In this document: piece after piece, positions 38,888 through 47,890 of the stretch
How positions within the stretch are numbered: the stretch's first letter is position 1
Layout: each line of letters begins with the position of its first letter
Assembly (NCBI RefSeq): GCF_014652355.1
Contig: NZ_BMYQ01000001.1
Location: 680,180-744,179 of the forward strand
Reading direction: 5' to 3'
DNA: 64,000 nucleotides
From: Gemmobacter lanyuensis
GTDB taxonomy: Bacteria > Pseudomonadota > Alphaproteobacteria > Rhodobacterales > Rhodobacteraceae
The notes under the pieces: generated by a model
What the model saw: only the letters and a program-made list of their open reading frames with translations
Database searches by the model: none
What the model was told of the DNA's origin: nothing
Position numbers and translations under genes: made by a program

Positions 38888-39790
38888 ATGGACAGTGATC
38901 TGGATCTCTCGGCCCTGCGGGCCTTTCGGGCGGTGGTGCGGGAAGGCTCGTTCTCGGCGGCGGCGCTTTTGTTGCGGGTGCCGAAATCCACCCTGTCAAA
39001 ACGGGTAGCCGATCTGGAGACGCGGCTTGGCGTGCGGCTGATCGAACGCAGCACCCGGCATCTGCGGATCACGCAAGAGGGCGAGATGCTGTTGCCCCGC
39101 GCCGAACGCCTGCTGAGCGAGGCCGACGACATCCGCCGCGCCTTGGGCGAAGCAGGAGGTATGCCGAAGGGGCATCTCAGAATTGCGGTGCCGCCGGTGA
39201 TGGGCCATGTGATGATGGGCGGCATCGGCGCGCGCTTTCGGGCCGCCCACCCCGAGGTGACGCTTGAGGCGCATTTCCTCGATCGGACGCCCGATCTGCT
39301 GGAAGAGGGCTTTGATGGTGCGATCTGTTTCGGCCCGCTGGAGGATTCGTCCCAGATCGCGCGGCTGATCGTGCATGGCCATGCTGTGCTGGCGGCGGCA
39401 CCCGACCTGCCGGGCCTCGCCGATCTGCACCACCCCGAAGACCTGCCCCGCCTGCCCCAGGTTGGCATTGCAGCCAGCTGGGCCGGACCTTGGCCTCTGG
39501 TGCGCGGCAATGAAGAGGTGCGCGTGCCAATGCGCGCGGACCTCTTGCTCGGGTCATTCCTTGCGGTGCGCGATGCGGCTGCGGCGGGCGCGGGGGTTGC
39601 ACTTTTGCCTTGGCTGCTGGCGCAGGCGGCTTTCCGGTCCGGCACACTGGTGCCGGTGCTGCCGGAATGGACCAGCCCGCGCCGGGGGCTTTACTTCGTT
39701 TACCCCTCGGCCCATTCGATGACGGCGCGGCTGCGGTGCTTCATCGACTTTCTCAGCACCGAGGTGCAGGCGATGGAGCCGCCCGGCTGA
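38888..39790 (+). CDS. LysR-family regulator divergent from MFS transporter
   Basis: A 300-residue regulator with a winged helix-turn-helix (residues 4-63; LSALRAFRAVVREGSFSAAALLLRVPKSTLSKRVADLE) and a LysR substrate-binding domain. It probably controls the divergent MFS gene. The 93 bases between them hold two GAATAT copies but no clear T-N11-A palindrome. It converges on ispG with eight bases between stop codons. Confidence 0.9.
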   Translation: MDSDLDLSALRAFRAVVREGSFSAAALLLRVPKSTLSKRVADLETRLGVRLIERSTRHLRITQEGEMLLPRAERLLSEADDIRRALGEAGGMPKGHLRIAVPPVMGHVMMGGIGARFRAAHPEVTLEAHFLDRTPDLLEEGFDGAICFGPLEDSSQIARLIVHGHAVLAAAPDLPGLADLHHPEDLPRLPQVGIAASWAGPWPLVRGNEEVRVPMRADLLLGSFLAVRDAAAAGAGVALLPWLLAQAAFRSGTLVPVLPEWTSPRRGLYFVYPSAHSMTARLRCFIDFLSTEVQAMEPPG

Positions 39791-39798
39791 CCCGCGCG

Positions 39799-40914
39799 TC
39801 AGTCTTCCTTGGCGGCTTCCAGCGCGGCGGCCTTCTTTTCCACCAGTTCGACGATGTGGTCGATCATCTGATCATTGCCCAGCTTGTGGCTTTGCTTGCC
39901 CGCCAGATAGACCATCCCCGACCCTGCCCCGCCGCCGGTAAAGCCGATGTCGGTCATCAGCGCCTCACCCGGACCATTCACCACGCAGCCGATGATCGAC
40001 AGGCTCATCGAGGTGGTGACATGCGCCAGACGTTCCTCCAGCGCGGACACCGTCTTGATCACGTCAAACCCCTGCCGCGCGCAAGAGGGGCAGGAAATGA
40101 TCGTCACGCCCCGGTGCCGCAGGCCCAGCGATTTCAGGATCTCGAACCCGACCTTCACCTCTTCCACCGGATCGGCCGAAAGCGAGACACGGATCGTATC
40201 GCCAATGCCCATCCACAAGAGGTTGCCCAGCCCGATGGCCGATTTGACCGTGCCGGACACAAGGCCCCCGGCCTCGGTAATGCCCAGATGGATGGGGGCA
40301 TCGGTCGCTTCCGCCAGCTGCTGATAGGCGGCGGCGGCAAGAAACACGTCGCTGGCCTTCACGCTGATCTTGTATTCGTGGAAATCGTTGTCCTGCAGGA
40401 TCTTGATATGGTCGAGCCCGCTTTCCACCATCGCATCCGGGCAAGGTTCGCCATATTTGTCGAGCAGGTGCTTCTCAAGGCTGCCGGCATTGACGCCGAT
40501 GCGGATCGAACAGCCGTGATCCTTGGCCGCCTTGATCACCTCGCGCACGCGCGAGGCATCGCCGATATTGCCGGGGTTGATCCGCAGGCAGGCGGCGCCC
40601 GCCTCGGCCGCCTCTATGGCGCGTTTGTAGTGGAAATGGATATCCGCGACGATCGGCACCGGGCTTTCGGCCACGATTTCACGCAGGGCGCGCGTGCTCT
40701 CCTCATCCGGGGTCGAGATGCGGACGATATCGGCCCCGGCCACGGCGCAGCGCTGCACCTGTTCCAGCGTCGCCTTCACGTCCGAGGTGATGGTATTGGT
40801 CATGGTCTGCACCGAAATCGGCGCATCCCCCCCCACCAGCACCTTGCCCACACGGATCTGCCGCGATTTGCGACGTTCGATATTGCGCCAGGGGCGAACG
40901 GGATTGTGCGACAT
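39799..40914 (-). CDS. ispG: 4-hydroxy-3-methylbut-2-en-1-yl diphosphate synthase
   Basis: A 371-residue [4Fe-4S] enzyme of the MEP isoprenoid pathway (start [16 protein letters not shown]). N-terminal TIM-barrel segments are [19 protein letters not shown] and RINPGNIG; the cluster cysteines are in [12 protein letters not shown] and [10 protein letters not shown]. It acts one step before IspH. It lies downstream of a rodZ-like gene, a neighbour relationship found in many proteobacteria, but a strong hairpin separates the two. Confidence 0.97.
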   Translation of the reverse strand: MSHNPVRPWRNIERRKSRQIRVGKVLVGGDAPISVQTMTNTITSDVKATLEQVQRCAVAGADIVRISTPDEESTRALREIVAESPVPIVADIHFHYKRAIEAAEAGAACLRINPGNIGDASRVREVIKAAKDHGCSIRIGVNAGSLEKHLLDKYGEPCPDAMVESGLDHIKILQDNDFHEYKISVKASDVFLAAAAYQQLAEATDAPIHLGITEAGGLVSGTVKSAIGLGNLLWMGIGDTIRVSLSADPVEEVKVGFEILKSLGLRHRGVTIISCPSCARQGFDVIKTVSALEERLAHVTTSMSLSIIGCVVNGPGEALMTDIGFTGGGAGSGMVYLAGKQSHKLGNDQMIDHIVELVEKKAAALEAAKED

Positions 40915-40946
40915 GTCAGGGCCTTTCGCATTTGCTGGCCGATACA

Positions 40947-40988
40947 TAAAAGCGGAACGGCCCCGGGGCAATGCCGCCGGGGCCGTTC
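40947..40988 (-). terminator. Terminator between rodZ-like gene and ispG
   Basis: A 12-bp perfect stem (GAACGGCCCCGG with CCGGGGCCGTTC) with a 10-base loop, and TTTT following on the minus strand. It implies that ispG needs its own promoter just downstream. Confidence 0.8.
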
Positions 40989-41011
40989 TGCATCACGTCT
41001 TGCCGATCCGC

Positions 41012-42241
41012 TCAGGGGTTCGGCGCGGTTTCCGTGACCTCGGCCACATTGACGATCCGCGCAAGATCGGCGTCATCCGACAGATCGGCCACCGCATATT
41101 TCTGGGTCAGAGCCTCTTGCGAGAGGGCCACGTTCTTCACCACCTGCGGACCGGGGGCAGCGGGGCCATAGGTCTGGCCGTTCACGACGAAATAGACCGA
41201 CCCGGAATTGCCCGACCGCAGGGTTGCGGGCTCTTCCAGCGCAGGCACGGCGTAGCGTTCGCCGGCATCGAGGATCTTTTCAAACAGCACCGTGCCATCG
41301 GCCGCGGACACCCGCACCCAGGACGGGCGCACGGCCAGCACTTCAACGCCGGGCTTGGCTTCGGCCACAACCTGCACGTCATCCGCGACAGGGGCAACGC
41401 CCGGCTGGACAGCCGTCGCGGCGTCGGCTTCTGCGACAAGACCGGCAAGCGCGCCGCTTTGCTTGGGGTCAATGGCCGCAATCGGGCCATCGCGGGACAC
41501 AAGGACCGGAACATCCAGGGCCTCGGGACGGTACAGACGGTTCAGAAGCTCGGGGGTGGTGGCAGCATCGGCCACGGCCTCTTCGCCCGGATCGACAGCA
41601 GCGGGGGCGACACGCTCCACCGGCGTCACGGGCGCAACGGCGGCCAGCGGGTCCACATCGGCCACCACGGTCGGCGCCTCGTCCACCGGGGCAAGCTGCA
41701 CGCGCTGCACTTCGCGCAGGACAGACCAGCCGCCATACCCCAGCGCGCCGATCAGGGCGACCAGCACCAGAACCGACCCGACGGCGCCGGGCTCTACCCG
41801 CGAGAACCAGCTTTCGCTGCGCGGCAGGAACAGGGCGTTCGGATTGGCCAGCGGATCGGCATATTCGGCAGCCGAGGTGCGCGCACGGGCCGCCGTGATG
41901 GTCGCCGGGGTCGCAGCGGCGGACATGCCGTGGGCAACCTCGAAATTCGCCTCGGCGCAAAAGCGTTTGAAGGCCCAGTCGGGGTCAAGACCCAGATAGC
42001 GTGCATAGGACCGCACGTAGCCTGCGACAAAACCCTGCGTCTCGAAGGCCGAAACATCGCAGTTCTCAATCGCGGCGATATAGGTGGCCTTGATCTTCAG
42101 TTCGCGCTGCACATCCAGCAGGGACTTGCCCAGCGTTGCACGTTCCCCGCGCATCACGTCGCCGAGACGCAGTTCGAAGTCATCAAACCCTTTGGGTTTA
42201 TCGGCCTCTGCCGACGACGGCTTCGCCTTCCGCCAGATCAT
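41012..42241 (-). CDS. RodZ-like cytoskeletal/HTH membrane protein
   Basis: A protein of about 409 residues. The N-terminal helix-turn-helix (about residues 23-105, GKSLLDVQRELKIKATYIAAIE) is of the HTH_25 type used by RodZ to bind MreB, and one membrane helix follows near residues 155-175 (VGSVLVLVALIGALGYGG). The periplasmic region is rich in Val, Ala, Asp and Glu and ends in a DUF4115 domain. RodZ links MreB to the wall elongation machinery. ATG at 42241 is preferred over a GTG at 42247. Confidence 0.87.
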   Translation of the reverse strand: MIWRKAKPSSAEADKPKGFDDFELRLGDVMRGERATLGKSLLDVQRELKIKATYIAAIENCDVSAFETQGFVAGYVRSYARYLGLDPDWAFKRFCAEANFEVAHGMSAAATPATITAARARTSAAEYADPLANPNALFLPRSESWFSRVEPGAVGSVLVLVALIGALGYGGWSVLREVQRVQLAPVDEAPTVVADVDPLAAVAPVTPVERVAPAAVDPGEEAVADAATTPELLNRLYRPEALDVPVLVSRDGPIAAIDPKQSGALAGLVAEADAATAVQPGVAPVADDVQVVAEAKPGVEVLAVRPSWVRVSAADGTVLFEKILDAGERYAVPALEEPATLRSGNSGSVYFVVNGQTYGPAAPGPQVVKNVALSQEALTQKYAVADLSDDADLARIVNVAEVTETAPNP

Positions 42242-42276
42242 GCCCACCTGCCCCGTTTTGCTGCTTGGCGTTCCCC

Positions 42277-42297
42277 GAGTCGCCTGCGCGGCGACTC
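42277..42297. other. Hairpin upstream of rodZ-like gene
   Basis: Stem GAGTCGCC/GGCGACTC with a TGCGC loop and no T run, 36 bases upstream of the RodZ-like start. It could be a weak hemA terminator or a leader element. Confidence 0.45.
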
Positions 42298-42360
42298 ATC
42301 GCCTTCCTAATTGCGCCAACGCTAACACAGGGCAAGCGTCATTTGCACCCGCAGAACAGA

Positions 42361-43590
42361 TCAGGCCGACGCTTCGGCACGATTCAGCGCACAATGGCCC
42401 CAGAGCTGGTCCATCGCCTTGACCACCGCGTCGATCTGCCGCGAGTCATGCACCGGCGAGGGCGTGAAGCGCAGCCTTTCGGTGCCGCGCGGCACGGTCG
42501 GGAAATTGATCGGCTGCACATAGATGCCGAAGTGTTCGAGCAGCATGTCGGACAGCATCTTACAATGGACGGGGTTCCCGACGTGGACAGGCACAATATG
42601 GCTGCCATTGTCGATGATCGGCAGACCCAGACCGCGCAGGCGCATCTTCAGGATGCGGGCATGCAACTGCTGGGCGTCACGCAGCTTCTGTCCCTCCTCG
42701 GTCTTGAGGAAGGCCACCGAAGCGGCAGCACCCGCCGCCACGGTCGGCGGCAGCGAGGTGGTGAAGATGAAGCCCGGCGCATAGGACCGGATGGCATCCA
42801 CCATCTTCGCACTTGCAGCAATATAGCCGCCAAACACACCGAAAGCCTTGCCCAGCGTGGCGTTGATGATGTCCACCCGCGCCATCTGACCATCGCGTTC
42901 GGCCACACCGGCACCGCGCGGACCATACATCCCCACGGCATGCACTTCATCGAGATAGGTGAGCGCGCCCACCTCTTCGGCCAGATCACAGATCTCTGCG
43001 ATGGGGCCGAAGTCGCCATCCATCGAATAGATCGATTCGAAGGCAATCAGCTTGGGCGCGGCCGGATCATCCGCCGCGATCAGCTCGCGTAGATGGGCCA
43101 CGTCATTGTGGCGGAACACGCGCTTGGCCCCGCCATTGCGGCGGATGCCCTCGATCATCGAGGCGTGGTTCAACTCATCGGAATAGATGATCAGGCCGGG
43201 GAAAAGCTTGGGCAGCGTCGACAGCGTCGCGTCATTGGCGACATATGCGCTGCTGAAGACCAGCGCAGCCTCTTTCCCGTGCAGATCGGCCAGCTCGGCC
43301 TCAAGGCGCTTGTGATAGACCGTGGTGCCGGAAATGTTGCGCGTGCCGCCCGAACCCGCGCCCGTGGCATCCAGCGCCTCATGCATGGCAGCCAGCACCA
43401 CCGGATGCTGGCCCATGCCCAGATAGTCGTTGCCGCACCAGACGGTGATGTCCTTCTCCGACCCGTCGGGCTTGCGCCAGACGGCATGGGGGAATTGCCC
43501 CTTGCGACGCTCGATGTCGATGAAGGTGCGATACCGGCCTTCGTCATGAAGGCGCTGAAGGGCGGTATCGAGTGCCTTGTCGTAGTCCAT
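42361..43590 (-). CDS. hemA: 5-aminolevulinate synthase
   Basis: A 409-residue PLP enzyme that condenses glycine and succinyl-CoA, the first step of heme and bacteriochlorophyll synthesis by the Shemin pathway, which is limited to alphaproteobacteria and mitochondria. Start [18 protein letters not shown] has AGGAGA six bases upstream. [38 protein letters not shown] and the PLP-lysine in [13 protein letters not shown] are diagnostic. Upstream lies an FNR-type palindrome and a hairpin, which suggests oxygen control as known for Rhodobacter hemA. Confidence 0.97.
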   Translation of the reverse strand: MDYDKALDTALQRLHDEGRYRTFIDIERRKGQFPHAVWRKPDGSEKDITVWCGNDYLGMGQHPVVLAAMHEALDATGAGSGGTRNISGTTVYHKRLEAELADLHGKEAALVFSSAYVANDATLSTLPKLFPGLIIYSDELNHASMIEGIRRNGGAKRVFRHNDVAHLRELIAADDPAAPKLIAFESIYSMDGDFGPIAEICDLAEEVGALTYLDEVHAVGMYGPRGAGVAERDGQMARVDIINATLGKAFGVFGGYIAASAKMVDAIRSYAPGFIFTTSLPPTVAAGAAASVAFLKTEEGQKLRDAQQLHARILKMRLRGLGLPIIDNGSHIVPVHVGNPVHCKMLSDMLLEHFGIYVQPINFPTVPRGTERLRFTPSPVHDSRQIDAVVKAMDQLWGHCALNRAEASA

Positions 43591-43636
43591 CTTCCGTCTC
43601 CTGGCTCGCGGCGAGGTGCCTTGCTGGGCCTGTCTT

Positions 43637-43660
43637 AGGCGCCCCATATGATGGGCGCCT
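43637..43660 (-). other. Leader hairpin of hemA
   Basis: AGGCGCCC and GGGCGCCT (43637-43644 and 43653-43660) form a perfect 8-bp stem around CATATGAT, between the FNR-type site and the hemA start. It could affect mRNA stability or terminate antisense transcription. Confidence 0.5.
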
Positions 43661-43673
43661 TGATATTGGTCAA
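43660..43673 (-). promoter_or_regulatory. FNR/FnrL-type site upstream of hemA
   Basis: TTGAT-N4-GTCAA matches the FNR consensus TTGAT-N4-ATCAA except for one base. It is 70 bases before the hemA start. FnrL control of hemA is established in Rhodobacter sphaeroides. Confidence 0.68.
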
Positions 43674-43720
43674 ATTCTATATCTCAAACGGGGCAATTTG
43701 ACGCCCCCTCTTTGGTCGGT

Positions 43721-44296
43721 TCAGTCCTGAACCGCAACCACGCAGTCGTCGGTTTTGGCCTTTTCCGCACAGGCGGCAAGGGCGGCCTCGGCAGAGCCGG
43801 CCAGCGCGAAGTTCCCCGTCGCGGGCGAAACGGCCAGCGCGCCGGGCGTTTTGTAATCCTTTCCCAAAGCGACCGTGGCATCGCGCGACAGGGTCAGATC
43901 CCGCGCGGTCCACCCTTCCGGCAGGATGCGTGCCACCACCATGCAGGCGGCCTTGCCCTTGCGCTTGGCCTCACAGCCCGCGATGGCCGCAGCTTCTGCC
44001 GCGGCGGCAGTGTGGTGGTTGACGGCCGCCACCGTCGCCTCGACCATCAACCCCTCATCGGGGGAAATGGCGATGGCGCCGTAATAGGGCTGACCCGACC
44101 CCACCATCTGCAGCGCCGAGGCGTCAGCCTCCGACAGGCCATGCCCCTCGACCATCTCGACCTGCACCGGCTCGGGCGCAAAGACCATCTCTTGTGCGAC
44201 CGCGCCGCTGACCGGGGCAGACTGGGCGAAACCGGCGGCAGGTGCCAGCAGGGCAACCAGCGCCACAAGGGCAGATTTCGGGGTGCGGGCAGACAT
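43721..44296 (-). CDS. Secreted protein of unknown function, upstream of hemA
   Basis: A 191-residue product with a signal peptide (MSARTPKSALVALVALLAPAAGFA). The mature part carries a C-terminal DUF4189-like pattern: alanine-rich with paired cysteines (GCEAKRKGKAACMVVARI and ACAEKAKTDDCVVAVQD). Start at 44296 has AAGGA eight bases upstream. Similar proteins in relatives are sometimes named 5-aminolevulinate synthase by neighbour error; there is no such domain here. It may be co-transcribed with hemA, with 130 bases between, but the role is unknown. Confidence 0.78.
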   Translation of the reverse strand: MSARTPKSALVALVALLAPAAGFAQSAPVSGAVAQEMVFAPEPVQVEMVEGHGLSEADASALQMVGSGQPYYGAIAISPDEGLMVEATVAAVNHHTAAAAEAAAIAGCEAKRKGKAACMVVARILPEGWTARDLTLSRDATVALGKDYKTPGALAVSPATGNFALAGSAEAALAACAEKAKTDDCVVAVQD

Positions 44297-44415
44297 GGGG
44301 CGCATCCTTGAACAGCGTCGAGTCCTTCGTGCGCCCTTCTAACGCCCTTCCCCCGGTCTGGACAGGGGGAACGGGGCTGCTAGGGTTTGATCAAAGTCAC
44401 GAAAAGGAGACTGCC

Positions 44416-45801
44416 ATGTCCACGAACCCCGGGATGATCGACCCGGTTCTGGCCCAGATCGACGCCACCCTGCCCGCCGCACTTGACCGGCTGATGGATC
44501 TCTTGCGCATCCCCTCGATCTCGACCGACCCGGCCTACAAGCAGGATTGCGCCCGCGCCGCCGATTGGCTGGTCGAAGATCTGAGGACGCTGGGGTTCGA
44601 AGCGCAGGCCCATGCGACGCCCGGTCACCCGATGGTGGTGGCGCAGGGCGGCGAAGGTGGGCCGCATCTTCTGTTCTACGGCCATTACGACGTGCAGCCG
44701 GTCGATCCGCTGGCGCTCTGGGATCGGCCGCCCTTTGACCCTGAAGTGCAGGACACGCCCAAGGGCAAGGTGATCCGCGCGCGCGGCGCGTCCGATGACA
44801 AGGGCCAGCTGATGACCTTCCTCGAGGCACTGCGCGCCTGGAAGGCCGTCCACGGCACGCTGCCCTGCCGCCTGACGATCTTCCTCGAGGGGGAAGAAGA
44901 ATCAGGCTCCCCCTCGCTGATCCCCTTTCTCAAGGCGCATGGCGACCTGCTGAAGGCCGATATCGCAATGATCTGCGACACCGGTCTCTTTCAGGATACC
45001 GCCCCCGCGATCGTGACCATGCTGCGCGGCTTGCTGGGCGAAGAAATCATCGTCGAGGCCGCCACAAAGGACCTGCATTCCGGCATGTTCGGCGGGCTTG
45101 CGCGCAACCCGATCCATGTGCTGACCCGCATCCTTGCCAATCTGCATGACGATCAAGGCCGGGTGCAGGTGCCGGGCTTCTATGACGGCGTGACCGAGCT
45201 TCCCGAAGAAATCCGCGCGCAATGGCAGAACCTCGCCTTTGATCATGCAAAATTCCTGGGCGACGTCGGGCTTGCGATTCCCGCAGGCGAATCCGACCGC
45301 ACCCCGCTCGAGATGATCTGGTCCCGCCCCACGGCCGAGGTGAACGGAATCACCGGCGGCTATGCGGGTGACGGGTTCAAGACCGTCCTGCCCGCCGAGG
45401 CCCGCGCCAAGGTGAGCTTCCGTCTTGTGGGCGCGCAAGACCCGCACATCTTGCGCGACTCGTTCCGGGCATGGGTCACGGCCCAGATCCCCGCCGACTG
45501 CCGCGTCCGCTTTGCCGATCACGGCGCCTCGCCCGCAGGGACGATGCAGATCACCCATCCGGCCTTCGAGGCCGCCCGCAGCGCCCTGGGCGAAGAATGG
45601 GGCCGCGCGGCCTCTTACGTCGGCTGCGGCGGATCGATCCCGATCGCGGGCTATTTCAAGACCTACCTCGGCATGGACGCCATGCTTCTGGGCTTTGGCC
45701 GCGACGACGACCAGATCCACTCCCCCAATGAAAAATATGACCTGGAATGCTTCCACAAAGGCATCCGCTCCTGGGCGCGGCTTCTGGGGAAACTGGCATG
45801 A
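44416..45801 (+). CDS. M20 family dipeptidase/metallopeptidase
   Basis: A 461-residue zinc peptidase of the M20 dipeptidase branch. Zinc ligands and catalytic residues are in LLFYGHYDVQPVD, ARGASDDKGQL, FLEGEEESGSP and the late HSPNEKYDLECF block. The dimerisation domain is inserted at about residues 195-345. AAAAGGAGA precedes the start. It is coupled by ATGA to a GNAT acetyltransferase gene, so the two may act on the same small peptide or amino acid derivative. Substrate unknown. Confidence 0.93.
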   Translation: MSTNPGMIDPVLAQIDATLPAALDRLMDLLRIPSISTDPAYKQDCARAADWLVEDLRTLGFEAQAHATPGHPMVVAQGGEGGPHLLFYGHYDVQPVDPLALWDRPPFDPEVQDTPKGKVIRARGASDDKGQLMTFLEALRAWKAVHGTLPCRLTIFLEGEEESGSPSLIPFLKAHGDLLKADIAMICDTGLFQDTAPAIVTMLRGLLGEEIIVEAATKDLHSGMFGGLARNPIHVLTRILANLHDDQGRVQVPGFYDGVTELPEEIRAQWQNLAFDHAKFLGDVGLAIPAGESDRTPLEMIWSRPTAEVNGITGGYAGDGFKTVLPAEARAKVSFRLVGAQDPHILRDSFRAWVTAQIPADCRVRFADHGASPAGTMQITHPAFEAARSALGEEWGRAASYVGCGGSIPIAGYFKTYLGMDAMLLGFGRDDDQIHSPNEKYDLECFHKGIRSWARLLGKLA

Positions 45802-46244
45802 CCGGACTCACAATCCGCAGCGCCGAGCCGGGGGATGAAGCGGCCTGGCGCCGCCTCTGGGCCGATTACCTCGCCTTCTACGAAGTCACCCTCGCGCCCG
45901 AGGTCACAAACCGAACCTGGGCACGCCTGATGGACCCGACTGCCCCCCTGCAAGGCCGCTTCGCCCTTGAAGGCGACAGGCTGGTCGGTTTCGCCCTGCA
46001 CCATGCCCATTGCTCGACTTGGGTGGAAGGTGAGGATTGCTACCTCGAAGACCTCTTCGTGGCAGAGGCCGGCCGCGGCAAGGGAATCGGCCGCGCCCTG
46101 ATCGACGACCTGATCGCCCTCGCCCGCAGCAAAGGCTGGCACCGGCTCTACTGGCACACGGATGAAGACAACAGCCGGGCCCGCGCCCTTTATGACAGCT
46201 ACACCCCCTATGACGGGCATGTGCGCTATCGCCTGACACTCTGA
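45798..46244 (+). CDS. GNAT family N-acetyltransferase
   Basis: A 148-residue acetyltransferase. The acetyl-CoA binding motif is LFVAEAGRGKGIGRALIDDL, and DEDNSRARALYDSY is the usual C-terminal motif of the family. The ATGA overlap fixes its start and indicates coupling to the M20 peptidase. It is followed by an inverted pair of dispersed repeats. Confidence 0.92.
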   Translation: MTGLTIRSAEPGDEAAWRRLWADYLAFYEVTLAPEVTNRTWARLMDPTAPLQGRFALEGDRLVGFALHHAHCSTWVEGEDCYLEDLFVAEAGRGKGIGRALIDDLIALARSKGWHRLYWHTDEDNSRARALYDSYTPYDGHVRYRLTL

Positions 46245-46279
46245 TCCTCAAAGAGCGTCGCGGGATGCCCAAGGTCGCT

Positions 46280-46343
46280 GGGGGCTGTCTGCCCCCACGG
46301 CCCCTGCGGGGCCTTCCCCCGAGGATATTTCAAGACAGAAAAT
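46280..46343 (-). repeat. Dispersed repeat, partial divergent copy C (inverted)
   Basis: Reversed, it starts ATTTTCTGTCTTGAAATATC, has the CTCGGGGG core and ends with GGGGGCAGACAGCCCCC. The middle differs from copies A and B. It faces copy B across about 25 bases. Confidence 0.8.
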
Positions 46344-46367
46344 GAAGGGGAGCGCGGCGCCTGATCA

Positions 46368-46440
46368 TTTTCTGTCCGAAAATATCCTCGGGGGTGAATG
46401 AGCCGCAGGCTCAGAGGGGGCAGACAGCCCCCTGCCTTGC
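46368..46440 (+). repeat. 73-base dispersed intergenic repeat, copy B
   Basis: Nearly identical to copy A at 17829-17901 (two mismatches). Located between the GNAT gene and the tRNA-Asp terminator. Confidence 0.9.
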
Positions 46441-46463
46441 GAGCATCAGCCAGCGCGGTGCGG

Positions 46464-46498
46464 AAAAGCAAAACGCCGGGCCCGAAGGCCCGGCGCTT
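46464..46498 (-). terminator. Terminator of the tRNA-Asp genes
   Basis: A 9-bp stem CGCCGGGCC/GGCCCGGCG with a CGAA loop; on the minus strand it is followed by TTTTGCTTTT. Confidence 0.88.
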
Positions 46499-46512
46499 TC
46501 TGCTGATGCAAC

Positions 46513-46589
46513 TGGCGCGGTGGACGGGGCTCGAACCCGCGACCCCCGGCGTGACAGGCCGGTACTCTAACCAACTGAGCTACCACCGC
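46513..46589 (-). tRNA. tRNA-Asp (anticodon GTC), copy 1
   Basis: 77 bases including an encoded 3' CCA. The acceptor stem GCGGTGG/CCACCGC and anticodon loop with GTC are intact. Identical to copy 2. Confidence 0.96.
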
Positions 46590-46621
46590 GCATTTTGCAT
46601 CATCCGAGGCTGGCTGGGCGG

Positions 46622-46698
46622 TGGCGCGGTGGACGGGGCTCGAACCCGCGACCCCCGGCGTGACAGGCCGGTACTCTAACCAACTGAGCTACCACCGC
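46622..46698 (-). tRNA. tRNA-Asp (anticodon GTC), copy 2
   Basis: 77 bases with encoded CCA. Identical to copy 1, 32 bases away; nearest to the shared promoter. Confidence 0.96.
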
Positions 46699-46733
46699 AT
46701 TGCCGCCCGGGTCAGCGCCCGGATGTGAGGCGG

Positions 46734-46762
46734 TTATTACGGCCCCCCGCTGACGGCGTCAA
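46734..46762 (-). promoter_or_regulatory. Promoter of the tandem tRNA-Asp genes
   Basis: On the minus strand TTGACG and TAATAA are separated by exactly 17 bases; the -10 element lies about 36 bases from the tRNA 5' end. Confidence 0.75.
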
Positions 46763-46811
46763 GCGCCCCTGCAACGTTTTTTTGAAAAACTCGCAAATAT
46801 TTGGAATGGCG

Positions 46812-47750
46812 TCACTTTTCAGGGGCGGGAATGAATTCGGCTTCATCGCCTGGCGGAAGGCGGAAACGGCCGTGCGCCCAGTCTCCGGCGCGCCAGGCCT
46901 CCTTGGCGGCTTCGATGCGTTCCTGGCTGGAGGCCACGAAATTCCACCAGATATGGCGCGGCCCATCCATGGTGGCACCGCCCAGAATGATGATCCTTGC
47001 GCCCTCGGCGCCTGCGCGCACGGCGATGCTGTCGCCGGGGCGGAAGATGAGCATCTGGCCCACGCTGAAGCTTTGCCCGCCCTGCGAAACCGAGCCCGAG
47101 AGGATATAGACCCCGCGGTCTTCATGGTCGTCCGGCAGCGGCAGGGCCGCGCCGGGGGCGAGGACTGCGTCGGCATAAAGCGTTTCGGTCGCCACCGGCA
47201 CCGGCGCACGGGCGCCCCAGCCGTGGCCCAGAATCAGGCGCAGCTGTTTGCCCTCGCCCTCGAGCTCCGGCAGCTCTGCCCGGGGGGCGTAGTGGAAGGC
47301 GGCGGGGGCGTCCTCTTGGGCCTTGGGCAGCGCCATCCAGCTTTGCAGGCCGAACAGCGCATGGGGGCCACGGCGAACCTCTCCATCGGTGCGTTCGGAA
47401 TGGGTGATCCCATGGCCGGCCGTCATCAGGTTCACTTCGCCTGGCGCGATCCAGCGATCGGTCCCCAGACTGTCGCGGTGGTGCATCTTGCCGTTCAGCA
47501 GATAGGTCACGGTCGAAAGCCCAATATGCGGGTGCGGGCGCACATCGATGCCCTGCCCTGTCAGGAACTCGGCCGGGCCCATCTGATCGAAGAAGATGAA
47601 GGGGCCCACCATCTGGCGCTGGACCGAGGGCAAGGCGCGGCGCACCTCGAACCCGCCCAGATCGCGCGCGCGGGCAACGACCACGGTTTCAATGGCATCC
47701 ACCGCATCGCCAAGCGGGATGTCGGGGTCGAGTGCGGGGTTCCAGCTCAT
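46812..47750 (-). CDS. Pirin family protein
   Basis: A 312-residue double cupin. The start MSWNPALDPDIPLGDAV has GAGGAGA upstream. The metal-binding motif includes HPHIGLSTVTYLLNGKMHHRDS and MTAGHGITHSERT, matching the pirin N-terminal domain with its HPH and H-x-E-type ligands. Pirins are iron proteins that can act as quercetinases or as redox regulators; the exact role is not predictable. Located after the tRNA-Asp genes, same strand. Confidence 0.92.
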   Translation of the reverse strand: MSWNPALDPDIPLGDAVDAIETVVVARARDLGGFEVRRALPSVQRQMVGPFIFFDQMGPAEFLTGQGIDVRPHPHIGLSTVTYLLNGKMHHRDSLGTDRWIAPGEVNLMTAGHGITHSERTDGEVRRGPHALFGLQSWMALPKAQEDAPAAFHYAPRAELPELEGEGKQLRLILGHGWGARAPVPVATETLYADAVLAPGAALPLPDDHEDRGVYILSGSVSQGGQSFSVGQMLIFRPGDSIAVRAGAEGARIIILGGATMDGPRHIWWNFVASSQERIEAAKEAWRAGDWAHGRFRLPPGDEAEFIPAPEK

Positions 47751-47890
47751 GGCGGTCTCCTCGGGACTGGTGTTCTGGTGGGAAAGATAGGCGGCAAATG
47801 CCCCGCCGGCATCTGGCGCAAACGCGAAACCCCTGTGCAAAGCGGACGGGAACGCTTGACCCTGTCGCCGGGCTGCACGAAAAAACCTGC

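Noticed and set aside
44380-44410. TTTGATCAAA palindrome before the M20 gene considered as an FNR site
   Set aside because: The half-sites are not separated by four bases, so it does not fit FNR; it may be chance.
46398-46679. A plus-strand frame through the tRNA-Asp genes
   Set aside because: It is a translation of the tRNA complement (WTGLEPATPGVTGRYSNQLSY), not a protein gene.
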